A stretch of 64,000 bases of DNA from Toxonevra muliebris (Eukaryota > Arthropoda > Insecta > Diptera > Pallopteridae): positions 35,421,890 to 35,485,889 of the forward strand of contig OY829328.1 of the NCBI GenBank assembly GCA_963691655.1, in the 5' to 3' direction. Position numbers and translations under genes: made by a program. Under the pieces are notes generated by a model. That model was not told where the DNA came from and searched no databases. It was given only the letters and a program-made list of their open reading frames with translations. Below, piece by piece: positions 11,123 through 22,599 of this stretch; positions within the stretch are counted from its first letter, which is position 1, and each line of letters starts with the position of its first letter.

Positions 11123-11444
11123 CCCAGCGTCTACACCTGCCAGTGCTGGCATGCCAGCACTAACACACTCCCACTTTTTCACTAATACACTCACACTTTT
11201 TTGATTGACAAGCTTATTTCGATGCCAATGATATGACGTAAGCAGACAATATTTGACGTTTCTCCAAATTTGTAAGAGAGCAGAGCAGAGCGAGCAAATT
11301 GTTAGAAGTGCCTGACATTTTGTTGGAAAAGAATTGGCATGATAATTGGCAGGACGCCTACGTCACAAAGACAATTTTTCTGTTTTTTGACGGGTAATAC
11401 CATTCTCAATTGGCATGCCAGCACTGGCAGGTGTAGCCGCAGTG
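11123..11444. mobile_element. MITE of 322 bp at TTA with long inverted ends
   Basis: CTACACCTGCCAGTGCTGGC at about 11130 is repeated inverted at about 11415-11437, and the perfect match extends to 26 bases. The outermost ~9 bases match less well. TTA flanks both ends (11120-11122 and 11445-11447), and the sister copy at 48 kb has no insertion there. The core is itself palindromic (TGCTGGCATGCCAGCA), so single strands could fold tightly. No coding capacity. Confidence 0.65.
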
Positions 11445-11479
11445 TTACTTGGGCGGCCTTATCGACTAGTTGTATTTTA

Positions 11480-13785
11480 ATTGAGTACTTAATATGTATT
11501 TTAAAAGAGCTAAAAGAGCCAACTGAGCTTCTGGCTGGTCACCCCTGGTCCAAACTTCTAGGCATAACCCCTTAAAGCATATATTAATATTTCCGCATAT
11601 AAACATATTTATAACCCGATTATTTCTTTGCTATTATAATTCTGATACTTCTCAATGAATTTTAGAAACATAAATAGATACATATTTATATGTACATAAA
11701 TACTTAAGTATGTGCTGTGCTTTTGTTTGGTTTTGTTCGCAAGTACAACTTGGATGTAGCAAATGCTTAAATATACACAAACACGTATATACATAGCTAT
11801 TAGGACATACCACAAAAGAATAAATCACATTATAGAACATAAATCTACTTTTGAAATTTGAAAAGAACACACACACACAAAAAAAAGAAGCTAATCCTTT
11901 CTAAGTACAACATTTCAACTACATTCAAATATATTAATATGTATGAATGAGAGTTTGTTTATACAATATGCTAAAGGATATTCTCTATACCTACTTGTAA
12001 ATATGTTTTAGGAAATATGTAAGTATGAATTTTCATGCTGACAGGCAATGTGAAATGCACTTGCACTTTTCTACATTTCATAATGTGCAAGTAGATGCCA
12101 GAAGTAACAACAGCAACTACATACCACAACAATAGGAAGGAGACTGCTTAAGTAAAATATACTTCTAGTATACTATTGCCACTACGTACTACATACAAAC
12201 ATATAGAAAAATATGTATGTGCATATGTTTGTGTACATACATATCTACATTTATAGGAACGTCATTTCTGAGCTGTATTATTCTATTTTCATTTCAAGGA
12301 TACACAAGAGAAGTGAATGAAGCAAAGATGGATTATATTCGTGAGAAAACGCTCCAGCTCAACAGTATCTTTCAGGGAATTTGGGATTTGTGGGATGCGG
12401 AGAGAAATGTGTGTGTGTGAAAAAATAAGATGATGGCAAAAAAGTTTCAATTTAATCAAAAACGAAGTCAGACATGTTGGCAAAAACAAACAAAACTCAT
12501 ATGAAGGAAATTGTATACGTACAACACAATCTGTTATAAGATGTTTATATGTGTAATTGTTTACGTATGTGTGTATGTGAGCGAAATTTATTGAAAATGA
12601 AAATTCTTAACGCTGCAAGCGAAAATGTAAGTATTTTTCTTACTTTTCTTTTACTTCTCAGGAAAAAGCAAGTAAATTTCAAACGCTGAATGGCATTGAG
12701 TTTGGGCTTGGTTTATATCACATAATACGATAAATGTCTGTACGTATGTAGGTGTTAACTTATATTTTCTCCTAAACAAAAAAATAAAATGAAAGTGAAA
12801 TAATAATATTTGAACAAGGAAACTTTTATAATTCACACGCTTCTACTTGATACGCACTGGCATTGATTGGCCAGTGGTAACTTGCAATGAGAATCTGAAA
12901 TATTAATTCGAAGAGCTGAAAATGAAAGCAGACATAGCACATGCGGTTTCTGCTAACTTAAAATGTTGAAAATTTAGAAATATTTTCAAAAATAATTCAA
13001 GCTTTATAAAAATACTCTTCAAATTTATCTATGCCTTGTTTTTAGATAAAAAAAAATATTTTAATTATTTTTGAAATATTGCATACTTCTACTATTTCAA
13101 TAAGTTTAGATTTATTATTGTTGTTATAGTGATAAACTAAATAACAAAATATATGCTTAAAAATTTTTAACTTGCGCAATTTTTCTCTGTAATTAAAATT
13201 TTAATTAAATGGATTCAGTTTAATTTAATTTTGTTGTGAGTTTAAATTTCATTTGTAATTCACCTCTTCTTTTTTGCATTAGTATGGCAAATATTTTTTC
13301 TTTATACATATCTACCTAATTTAAATCAACATTTGTTTTAATATCAAATATTTTTCTAAATACGTAGAAAATATTTATTACCAAGAATTGTTGATGAGAC
13401 TATATGGATATGAATGTACATGTGCATATACATATGTAACTGTATGCACATTCATTGGCGGATCTTGAATTTGGGTTTGGGAGGGGCTGCTTTTTGTGAA
13501 TTAAAGGAATGCGTTGAAAATTGAGTATAAGTATTTTAGGATATAAGTATTCTAAAGAATATTGCAAAATTTGATTTCTTTCATCTTAAACTGAAACGTT
13601 TTCGAACTTAAAAAATGTTCTCTAGTGCAGTCGGCGTTTTGGATATAAATGCTCATATCCAAAGCAATTTAAACTGTCTGAAAAAAAGTACAACAAAAAT
13701 AAGAATTCGAAAGTTTTTTATTTAATATACAGAGAAAAAAGAAACAGCAGATCTTATAAAATGTGTTTGCAGATTAGGCTTGACT
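11480..13785. other. AT-rich intergenic DNA
   Basis: No gene is supported. Short CA and TACATA repeats occur (11866-11880, 12200-12245), and several poly(A)/(T) runs. Apparent reading frames on both strands are compositional. Confidence 0.5.
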
Positions 13786-13789
13786 AGAA

Positions 13790-14010
13790 AATATATCGGA
13801 AACCAGATAAATATTAATAACTAGACCAAAAGCTGACCGACATGGATTGAAATTCAGATCAAACCTCAGATTAAAATTCAAAAACCTAAAGTCAGATCAA
13901 ATCTCAGACCGATATTCAGATCGAAATTCAGACTCAAAATAACCAGACAAACACTCAAAACGCTATTTAGTACACAAACTATACCAAAACACAGATAAAA
14001 ATTCAGACCA
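13790..14010. repeat. Degenerate tandem array, CAGA(T/C)CAAA-type unit, left part
   Basis: Variants of ATTCAGACCAAA / CTCAGATC are strung together at ~18-24-bp intervals. The array resumes at 16770-16880 on the far side of the inverted-repeat element at 14013-16765, so that element inserted into the array. Non-coding. Confidence 0.55.
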
Positions 14011-15276
14011 ACCCCAAGTAACACAGACAGTCGTGTCATGGTCGTAAAAATATTATGTGAACTATTTGTTACGACTATATAGTCAAACGAACTGTCCGCA
14101 AATACCTAGATATTGGTCGTGGGGCTAGTTGCACCAATAAAAGTGTTGTGCATACCTAGTTGTGGGCACATTTTGCGGTCATTGGTTGTTTTTAATGACA
14201 AAGAGTAGTAAAAAAAATAGATTATATGGTACATAATAAATATTATGAAAGAGCAAGCTCACAAGATAACTAAAAAGAGTGAATGAAAAATATTTGATAA
14301 ACATTGTGATAGAAAAAGAAGCATATACAGGACTTGTAAATTGAAATACTTTCTTTCTAGAACAAAAATGCTATGGGGAACAGAATCTTTCTTATAAAAT
14401 ATATATGATGTTTGATATCAAAAATTTACGCGCCTTCATGAAAAGCAATATTTAGTATTTAGTAATTTCATGAATTCAACATTTTTTTTTTATTTCGAAA
14501 AAATAGTTTTATGGATCAAAACAATTTGGAAAATATTACATACGATTTTTGTGAATTAAAAGCATAAATAAACTAATTTTGTTAGTAATTCATTATAGTT
14601 TAAACTGAATTAATTAAAAATAAAATTAATCAATACTAAAAATCATGGATGCCATACTATTGTATAAAAATGTAGATACGGTGATGGAAATTTTCATAAA
14701 CTGGTATACCATCAATGTGTCAATATATATAAATATTTTTTTTTTTTTTTTGTAAATGTAAAGCGTAAGTCACGAAGAAAACTAAATTAAGTTTGTCAAC
14801 AGTCAAATCAAATTATTGAGCCATGAGTTATTAGAAAAAAAAAATAGTTTCAACAGCGGTATGATGCATCACTGAGTCTATGGGAATTTCCGCAGCTGTA
14901 TACGTTTACATTTACAAACATCATAAGCAAAGAAAAAAATCCAAATCCAAGGACAACAAACACATCTGTCAAATAGATTTGCTGGAATATCTGGTTTGAT
15001 CGTCAAAAATAAGCATTATTAATAAATTGATTGCATAATGTGCATAGTGATTTCCTTTTTAGTAGATATGCAAAAATACATCTAAATATAAGTAAATATG
15101 TATTTCTTTTATATTACGTAACTTAACCTCAAAAACTGCTTTGTTTGAATTAGTTTCCTTATGCTACTATTTAGTCAAATTTAGCAACTACTAGTATATA
15201 GTTGTACCCATAGTTCGAGTAACATCCATGTTGCTAAAGAGTCCGACTAAATGGTCTTCATTGCTAACTTCTACTA

Positions 15277-16547
15277 TTGGGATTATGAATGTATAAACTA
15301 GTATTTTTTTTTCGTAATTTGGACATTTATTGTGAAAAAGTGATTATAAATTTATTCTTTAAAGTATTGTCCATCGTTAGTCACAACCTTTTGTCATCTT
15401 TCTGGTAGCATACGGATTCCGCGTCGAAAGAACTTCTCATCTTTTGAGGCTATCCACGAATCGACCCATTTTTTGAGTTCTTCGAAAGAACGGAAGTGCT
15501 GTTCAGCCAGGCCATGTGTCATCGATCGGAAGGAGCAATGTCTGGAGAATACGGCGGGTGGGGTAGCACTTCCCATTTCAGCGTTTCCAAATATGTTTTT
15601 ACTTGCCTTGCAACATGCGGCCGAGCATTGTCGTGCTGAAGAATAACTTCGTCGTGTCTATTCTCATATTCTGGCCTCTTATCCTTTAATGCTCGGCTCA
15701 AACGCATCAATTGTAGTCGGTAGCGGTCGCCAGTGATCGTTTCATTCGGTTTCAACAGCTCATAATACACGACACCTTTCATATCCCACCAAATACACAG
15801 CACGAGCTTGGATCCATGGATGTTCGGCTTTGCCGTTGATGTTGATGCATGTCCGGGCGGTCCCCATGATTTTTTACGCTTTGGGTTATGTAATGTATCC
15901 ACTTTTCATCGCCAGTCACAATACGATGCAGAAAACCCTTTCTTTTCTATCGTTCAATCAGCAGTTCACTTGTGAAAAATCGTCGTTCGACGTCTCTTGG
16001 CTTCAATTCGTACGGCACCCAATTTCCTTGCTTTTGAATCATTCCCAATGCTTTTAATCGTTTAGAAATGGTTGATTGATCAACTCCTAAAGATTCTGCA
16101 AGTTCTTGTTGCGTTTGACATGAATCTTCTTCGAGTAATGCCTTCAATTCTTCATCTTCGAACTTTTTCGGGCCGCCTGAACGTTCCCTGTCTTTAACAT
16201 CAAAATCACCACTTTTGAAACGGGCATACCACACCTGACACATTCTAACGTCTATAGCACAGTCAGGATAAGCTTCAGTGAGTAAACGATGTGCTTCAGT
16301 TGCGGTTTTCTTTAAATGGAAGAAGCAAATTAAAACTTCCCTCAAATGTTGTTTTGCTGGCACGAAGTTCGACATTTTCAGCTATAGTAAAACACTTTTG
16401 CAAAATTATGAAAATTATTTGACAGATCAATTCTTATAATATTTTTGGCGCTCTTCGAGATAGAATAGTTGTCAATGTCAAAAAAATGGCGCGTATGATA
16501 GATATGAAGTTAGTCACAATTACGAGTTTATACATTCATACTCCCAA
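15277..16547 (-). mobile_element. Mariner-family transposon, full length (1271 bp), inactive
   Basis: TA dinucleotides flank the element (15275-15276 and 16548-16549). Terminal inverted repeats of about 28 bp begin TTGGGATTATGAATGTATAA at the left and TTGGGAGTATGAATGTATAA in the complement of the right. The transposase gene fills the interior on the minus strand. Length, TA target and TIR size are those of a classical mariner. Frameshifts within the transposase mean this copy is not autonomous. Confidence 0.9.
15333..16375 (-). pseudogene. Mariner transposase (DD34D), frameshifted
   Basis: Cut-and-paste transposase of the mariner family. It starts at ATG 16373-16375 (MSNFVPAKQHLREVL). The N-terminal two helix-turn-helix regions include a second helix region QTQQELAESLGVDQSTISKR. 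Frame 1 runs to about 15947, then the reading shifts; GDEKWI supplies the first catalytic Asp near 15905. HDNARPH (about 15625) holds the second Asp and PSD (about 15525) the third, 34 residues later, which defines DD34D. Immediately after that PSD a small deletion removes the expected YHLF-type residues and breaks the frame; the tail then continues in a third frame (FRSMTHGLAEQHFRSFEELK) to a stop near 15333. At least two disabling changes. A related remnant lies at 29957-30640. Confidence 0.9.
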
Positions 16548-16765
16548 TATATAGTCGTACTTTCTTGTCGGCACAACATCCTCACGGTGAAAGTCCTTGA
16601 CAAAATAGTTGCTAACATATTAGTTCGAGTTGGGATAGTTTTCCGAACTAAAATTAGTCAATACACAAAACAAGGTCAGTTTGGCCGCTTACACGACTAT
16701 AATTTTGTTTTTCGGACAATCGGTTGACTTCAAGTCAGGCCAAATGACGAACTGTGTTACTTGGG

Positions 16766-16900
16766 ACATGCATTTCTAAAGAAATCTGCGGTCAATAAAG
16801 GAACTAAATTCTGATCAAAACCTAAACCAAAACACAGACCAAATGTTACACCATGAAACAGACCAAAATTCTCCACATGTTTCTAATTTTCTAAGATCGA
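16766..16900. repeat. Degenerate tandem array, right part
   Basis: Continuation of the CAGACCAAA-type array seen at 13790-14010, with AACACAGACCAAATG and ACAGACCAAAATTC variants. It lies directly against the right end of the inverted-repeat element. Confidence 0.5.
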
Positions 16901-17935
16901 TAATGGTCTCAGAAATTCACGTTGGTCTTTTTGGGTTTTCTGAGTAGAGAATGAAGATGAGTCTAAAGTCTACAACTATTTAACTACATATTACATACAA
17001 TGCGCTCTATTTTTCAATAGTTAATTTTTCCCAGTGTTTTCAATTTAAAGTTAAAAAATATAAAAAATAAAAGCTTAAAAAATAATATCAAAACTTTACA
17101 AACTTAAACTTAAAAAATAATGCCAAGCTTTAAACAGAACTTTGTGGATTTCCTCCGCCACTGTGTATATGCAAACGCACGAATATGAAATAATTATGTA
17201 AATAAATATTCTATGTACTAGTCGTGCTTACGGTATATTCCTCATGCTCTTAAATGCATATACCTGCATACTTATGTACATTAAGGTGTCTGAGGTCAAT
17301 ACAAAAAAAAGAACATTTTTACTACACCCTTCTGAAAATAAAAAAATGATGCCAGCCTTATATACATTTCTGTCGCTTTGACATTAAGCTGTTAGAAATC
17401 ACTAAAATAAAAAAACATTACTAAAGACGATGAGCACTTAGAACTTTCTTTCATAGCCTCTAGAACTTTGCTTTTTCGGTTCTAGCGAAATTTAGGCCTC
17501 TAAAAATCGTATTTTTGCTAAGCTAAATGAAAGATCATTAAACTTGTTTCCTTGAGGTACCTTAATGCACATGTGTATATATGGATCTATGTAGCTGTTT
17601 GGTCATGCCCGTGCAATACAATAAATTTTGGTCAGAGGAACTTTATTAACTCTCTCACAATTGAATATTAAAAGAAGCCCAACTATATGAGTACCATACA
17701 AAACAGAAAATATTAAATTCTTCCAGTTTGTGTATAAAATAACAGCTTGGGTTAGATATTCGTCATTACTGTTATTCCATGTTTATATACTTACATACAC
17801 AGATAGATGATTCTTTCACATAGTTTTTTTTAATTGTTTTGGTCATAAATTTTTGTTTGATTCATAACCCACAATAAAAATGTACGAGATGTAAGTGTAG
17901 GGGGAAGTTTGGTATAAATTTTTATTTGCTTTCGG
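16901..17935. other. AT-rich intergenic DNA
   Basis: No gene, element end or array was recognised. There are short TATGTACATA-type simple tracts. Confidence 0.45.
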
Positions 17936-17939
17936 TCTG

Positions 17940-18505
17940 TATTTAAGATCCTTCCAATCTGAGTTTTAGTGTAACTCTTAGTCTAAATTGTGGTCAAAAT
18001 TTTGCACAGACGAACGTTTACTCAGCGTTTGATCTGATTTCTGGGCAGAATTTTGGTTTGCTTTTAATTTGTATTTAGTGTCTTTTTAGCCTCAGTTTAA
18101 ATCTAACTCTAAGTCTAAATTGGCTTGATTCTGATACGTATTTTGGTTTGAATTTCGGTCCGAAACCAATCTGAATTTTATTTTTAATTTTGGTCTGAAT
18201 TCGGCTGGAACTTTGGTCCAGTTTTTGTTTAATTTGAGTCAAAATTTTATGGTGTGAATATGTATCAGATATTCCCACTAGTTTTTGGTCTGAATTTTGG
18301 GTTGCTTTCCATCGGTATTTGGCGTCCTTTTGGCCTAAAATTTTGTCTAACTATCAATCTGAGTTGTGGTCTACATTTTTTTATTTTGGAATGAATTTTA
18401 AACTGATTTTGATTTGGATTAGGTCTGAATTTTGGGTTTGAATTTGACTCCAGTTTGGTCGATTTTTGTTGGAATTTCGGTCCAATTCGTAGTCTGAACA
18501 TTATT
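17940..18505. repeat. Degenerate tandem array, GGTCTGAATTTTGG-type unit
   Basis: About 560 bp of diverged copies of TTGGTCTGAATTTTGG / GGTTTGAATTTCGGTC, with irregular spacing of ~18-24 bp. The complement (CCAAAATTCAGACC) is the same kind of unit as in the 13.8-16.9 kb array, so the two may be opposite-orientation arrays of one family. Long apparent reading frames on the minus strand here are repeats, not genes. Confidence 0.6.
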
Positions 18506-18509
18506 TTTT

Positions 18510-21245
18510 TTTTTAATCGATTGTTCCCCGGTACCCGATATATTTAAATTTTCATAAATATTGAGTGCTTGGTTCTGGAGTTACCACCAGGCTGATATCA
18601 ATAGTGATATAGATGCTAAGAGTGATATGAATATATATTTTGGAGATTAATTTGAAGTACTATCCAAATCAACTGTTATGTTAATTTAATTTTTTTTCTG
18701 GTTTTTGTTTCGAGCAAAAATTACTGCCGTAAAAATTGTAAAGTTTTTATAAATTGTTTTAAATCTTTTTTCTTTCCAGATTATATTGAATTTTAGTTTT
18801 ATTAATATTAATTTGGGGAAAATATTCTTTCCACTACCTACAAGTACTACCAGTTCTTCTGTTACATATACCATAATTTATAATTTTTGTTGAAATACAA
18901 TTATATTTTCATAATAACCACAACATATTCAAATCTATTCTTTGCATATTATTGCAAAACCTGTAAAAACTGTACAATTTGAGAATAAACTGTAATACTT
19001 GAGGAAAATCAGTAAACCTGCGTGCCGACCGAAAATCTGTATTTTACAGATAAATCTGCCAATATGGCTCCGCTGCTCACAATACACATTCAAACTTTGA
19101 AAATTAGAATTTTTTCCATTTTTGAATTTAAATTTCTCTCTGATATCAACAAAATAAGATTGCCATTGAGAAAATTTTGAATTTTGCTAACAATGTTTTG
19201 TAGCTGATGATGGGAATGGTTGATTGCTGCCAATATAGATTTGAAAATTGCGTACAAATCTAAGTTCATTCATACTTGCCATCAAAAAGTATTTTTTGTC
19301 ATACCGTCATTTAAAAACTGTTTCTTTAGTTAATTCGTGATCACAGGATCATTCTGCAAAGGTAATGGGACATTGTCAAAAACTCTTGGCATTGATTCAG
19401 ATAATGAAAAATGTAAGTCTTTTAATAGAGTGTATGTATTGGCATTGGCAGCAATGTCTGAAGTAAGCGTAGTGTAAACATATTGGAATATCAATAGTGT
19501 TATTGGCCATCTCTTTATCGTGAATTCGTCTGCCTAACCATAAATGCATACGACATATTTTATCCACGAGTATCTCTTGAAAAAAGTTATCATAAGTTAT
19601 GTTAGATTAAGTGGCTGTCCTGTAATAGTATGGCATAGTAATACCATACGGACTATTCTCGCAGTTACCTTAATCTTTATTGAACCTTGGTTTATCGAAC
19701 TTCTCTGAATTGCTGATCTCAGCAGATTCGAAGTCAGCTAAGTTGCTAAAGAAGAGTAAAACCGACTTGTACCTTTTACAAACTTCTCTAAATCCGATAC
19801 CGATACCGCCCCTCCTCTTAAGCCTTATTTACTTAGAGTATCGCAAGAAACATGCATCACACTTTATTTCGTCAACTTTCTAGTATCTCAGCAATTTCCT
19901 GCTCATATCCCAGAGGGAACAATTACTTTAGGTACAAGGTTAAATAATATTTCTGTTAAGTAGTAGCAGTAAAAAAAAAAACTTTTTTTGTAGTTTTGTA
20001 TTACTTTTTATGTTTTGTTTGTTTTTAAAATATTTTTCTTGCAATGTAAGCTAAAAATTTTCGTCTACGCGACTCGAATTGTGATGCTGAAGTTGTAAGC
20101 ACAAAGCAGTTGTTTTGCTTGTTTTTGTTGTTATGGTATTTCATATCCGCTTTACTTTTGTATTCAGTTTATCTTGTTGTTTTTCTTTTATTTCTAACTA
20201 TCTGTGAATGTGTTTTTCTTTGTCTGCCAATATGTCTGCACCGTTGTTGGATTTACGTCTCTTTTTTCGCACTTGTGTTTTTAGAAATTTTTCTTTGACT
20301 TCACTTTCAATTGAGTTTTGTGTGTAACGATGATATTGGTAAGTGTATGGGTGTGCTTGTGTTTGTTTGTGTCTGTTGAGCGTATGTGTGGGAGTTTGTA
20401 TATTTCCCAAGGTGTCAATATCCATTGCCATTTATTAAGAGATACAAAGTAGTATGTAGTTGCAGTAGTAACTAAATGGCACTGACTAAAAAATACACAA
20501 AAACAGCTGACGCCGCAGTCGTCTCTTTGGCAGCAGCCTGGAGACTTTTAATTGAACTTTCGTAATTGTACCGTCGGGATCAATTTCAGATTTATTGCTA
20601 CGACGTGCGAATTATTTCCTTGTGTGGGTGTGGTTGGTGTGTTTAACTGGTAAAAGCATCGTAGTGAATTGATATGACAAGCCCACACCACGCCCAATAA
20701 TTACGAAATGCAATGGGACACATTATTTTTTTGCACAGAGCTAGCTACAATAAATTACATCAATTTTTTTTTTTAATTTGAAAGGTTCGGATATTATTAA
20801 TTTTAAATTTTCTATGAAATGTTTTCATAGAAACGCATATATTTAAAAGGAAAAATTGTTCATTAAAACTGTTATTATTTGATTTAATATGAAAAGTTGA
20901 ATAGGTACATCATCAAAGTGTGAAACTAGTAGATTTTCTTCAAGGTTTTTAGTAGTCTGCATGAACTTTTAATGCGAGGGGCGGCAGTATGTCAGATAGA
21001 CGTTTTGTTGATATTTCTATGCTTAGGAACAAAAATGTTTTAAGATTGAAATAGTTTGTCTTTAGAATATAGATATATACTTCTTAAATCAGAGGATATA
21101 CTGTATTTTCCGCTAATAAGGAAGCCAATTAAAACTAAACTCTCGGTTACAACGAAGTTGCCATAATAGCTTCTTTTTTTAGTTAATCAGTGAGAACTTT
21201 GTTTTAAACAAACTATTTTCACTTGCCCCTTGAAGTTCGTTTTAA
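18510..21245. other. Mostly unique intergenic DNA
   Basis: No gene can be supported. The block 20455-20720 is less AT-rich and contains CACCC-type motifs (TGTGGGTGTGG near 20624; CCCACACCACGCCC near 20681). It might be regulatory, but nothing in the window tests that. 20320-20400 is GT-rich simple sequence. Confidence 0.4.
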
Positions 21246-21249
21246 GCGG

Positions 21250-21702
21250 ATATTACTGTATTCGTTCACAAATATTAAAAATTAATTTTGGAAGATTTTA
21301 AATTGATTCCACAATGCTACAAATTGATTTCGGAACATTTAAAATTAATTTCAAAATATTTTAAATTAATTTCGATACATTTCAAATTGATTCCCGAAGC
21401 TTCAAAATTAATTTCAGAATATTTTACATTGACTTCATAATATACCGAGCTGATTTCAAGTTGTTCCTTTAAAATTGATTTCAAAAGCTTCAAAATTAAT
21501 TTCAGTATATTTTAATTTAATTTAATTGGCTTAATTATATGTCAAATTTATTTCGAAACATTTCATATTAATGTCGGAATATTACATAGTGATTTAAGAA
21601 GTTTTTGAATTATTTCCAGAATATTTATGTAAAATTAAATTTACAATTATAAAAATTGACTTTGAAATATTTAAAAATGATTTCATTTTATTTCAAATAA
21701 TT
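21250..21702. repeat. Degenerate array of AAATTGATTTC(A/G)GAATATTT-type units
   Basis: About 20 diverged copies of a ~21-24-bp unit (AAATTAATTTCAGAATATTTT and similar), running up to the transposase remnant at 21703. The same unit resumes at 22600-22990 on the other side, so the transposon sits inside one array. Confidence 0.6.
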
Positions 21703-22490
21703 TTAGAGTGATTTTTGAATATTCCAAATTTTATTTAAAACATTGTGCTCTCTCATGAAAGGAAGAAGTTTTTTTTCAAACATTCTTTGATGTAACAAAT
21801 GACTTGCTTCTTTTGCTGCAACTGCATATAGCTTGCCATACCAGGAATTTTTTAAGATATTTTGTCTGCTTTTGGATTCAAAATTGTTCTTCGATATTTC
21901 CTCTAGCATCAGCAACATAAAAATTTTGACCCGGAAGCTGCGTAAAATCTGCCAGTACATACGTTTCGTCGTCCATTATACAACATGAATATTTTTAGGA
22001 GACTATGAAAATTAAATCTAGAGGTTAATTTTTCAAAGTCATGACTTAAGTTCATGTCAATTTCGTTATTTAAAGTTATATATAAACAGGTTAATGAACA
22101 AATGTAGTCATTACAACAACAAATTTGTTTGTATGAAATTCGATTTTAATTTCCGAGCCCTACTTTTGGCATTTAAATTTTTTGCAGCATTCCTATCTGG
22201 AACTTTTTGGACTTTGTATGTTTTCAAACCTGCATTGGATTTAACTTTTCGCACCAAATAGTCAGAGGACTGGGCTAACCGGGCAGCTTTTCTACCAAAT
22301 GTGTTTGGAGATCTTTTCATTATGCTTTCTATTTTCTTGGCTTTCCCAATATCATGTGGTCCTTGTTTTCTTCCCGTACCAGGTTTCCTGAAACTGTTTA
22401 ATAACATTGGAAATAGTTTGACGGCAGACCTTCAATTCTTTGGCCAATTTTTTGTAGGACCAATTTGGATTTTTTTTTTTGACGTATAAC
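21703..22490 (-). pseudogene. Tc1-like transposase remnant, interrupted and truncated
   Basis: Minus-strand transposase of a Tc1/mariner family related in layout to the DD37E copy at 39.9-41.15 kb. The DNA-binding part reads NWSYKKLAKELKVCRQTISN (about 22470-22410), then after a frameshift FGRKAARLAQSSDYLVRK (about 22300-22245) and VPDRNAAKNLNAKSRARKLK. At 22003-22124 a 120-bp foreign segment splits the gene. Beyond it the catalytic core resumes with CCIMDDETYVLADFTQLPGQ, which holds the first catalytic Asp, and LVWQAICSC. Stops then accumulate, and the block carrying the second and third catalytic acids is absent. No inverted ends were found. Dead. Confidence 0.75.
22003..22122 (-). mobile_element. 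Second copy of the ribozyme-linked retroelement module, 5'-truncated
   Basis: The reverse complement of this block matches 4126-4244 with only a few differences. Shared landmarks are TGACTACATTTGTTCATTAA and CTTAAGTCATGACTTTGAAA. The 3' end (TTTTCATAG) is common to both copies, while the hammerhead region present at 4066-4115 is missing here. It interrupts the transposase remnant just before MDDET. Confidence 0.75.
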
Positions 22491-22599
22491 TGACATATTT
22501 TTTAAAGATCAAAGAAATTTTTCAATTTTACCCAAAAAAAAATTATTAGGTAAAACGTGTGTTAAGATTTTTTTGATCTCACTCCTTATCAGATAATTC

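Larger units (their letters stand above)
9121..11472 (+). mobile_element. Short inverted-repeat element (family R), copy 1, split by four insertions
   Basis: When the insertions at 9342-10001, 10018-10704, 10820-11119 and 11123-11444 are removed, the remaining pieces (9121-9341, 10002-10017, 10705-10819, 11445-11472) align in order to the reverse complement of 48042-48392, at roughly 85-90% identity by eye. The unit is about 350 bp with no coding capacity. Its ends are loosely inverted: AGTAGGTTAGCC near the left end against AGTCGGTAAGGCC from the complement of the right end. The uninterrupted 48-kb copy gives the pre-insertion sequence for every insertion here. Confidence 0.75.
14013..16765. 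mobile_element. Inverted-repeat-bounded element (about 1.5 kb without the mariner inside)
   Basis: The left end CCCAAGTAACACAG (14013-14026) is exactly the complement of the right end CTGTGTTACTTGGG (16752-16765). The repeat-array text on either side is of the same type. Near the ends, the motifs TAGTCGT, TTAGTC and ACGACTATA recur. Only a dinucleotide AC is shared at the flanks, so the superfamily cannot be named. A complete-length mariner lies inside at 15277-16547. No coding frame belongs to the outer element. Confidence 0.5.

Noticed and set aside
10800..11130. Idea that the tandem GTTATGCAGAC motifs are a CRISPR-like array
   Set aside because: Only three copies, two of them inverted termini with irregular spacing; a MITE explains them, and CRISPR is not expected in an animal genome.
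15830..16057. Plus-strand open frame inside the mariner
   Set aside because: Antisense shadow of the transposase gene.
18075..18501. Minus-strand open frames rich in Lys, Pro, Asn and Arg
   Set aside because: These are translations of the degenerate GGTCTGAATTTTGG array.
19204..19225. CTGATGA match (GCTGATGATGGG)
   Set aside because: No GAAA at the required distance and no stem II; not a hammerhead. The same holds for the CTGATGA matches near 5882 and 28466.
20110..20298. Highly hydrophobic 62-codon frame resembling a membrane protein
   Set aside because: T-rich DNA gives Phe/Leu/Val runs; there is no start context, splice site or conserved motif.
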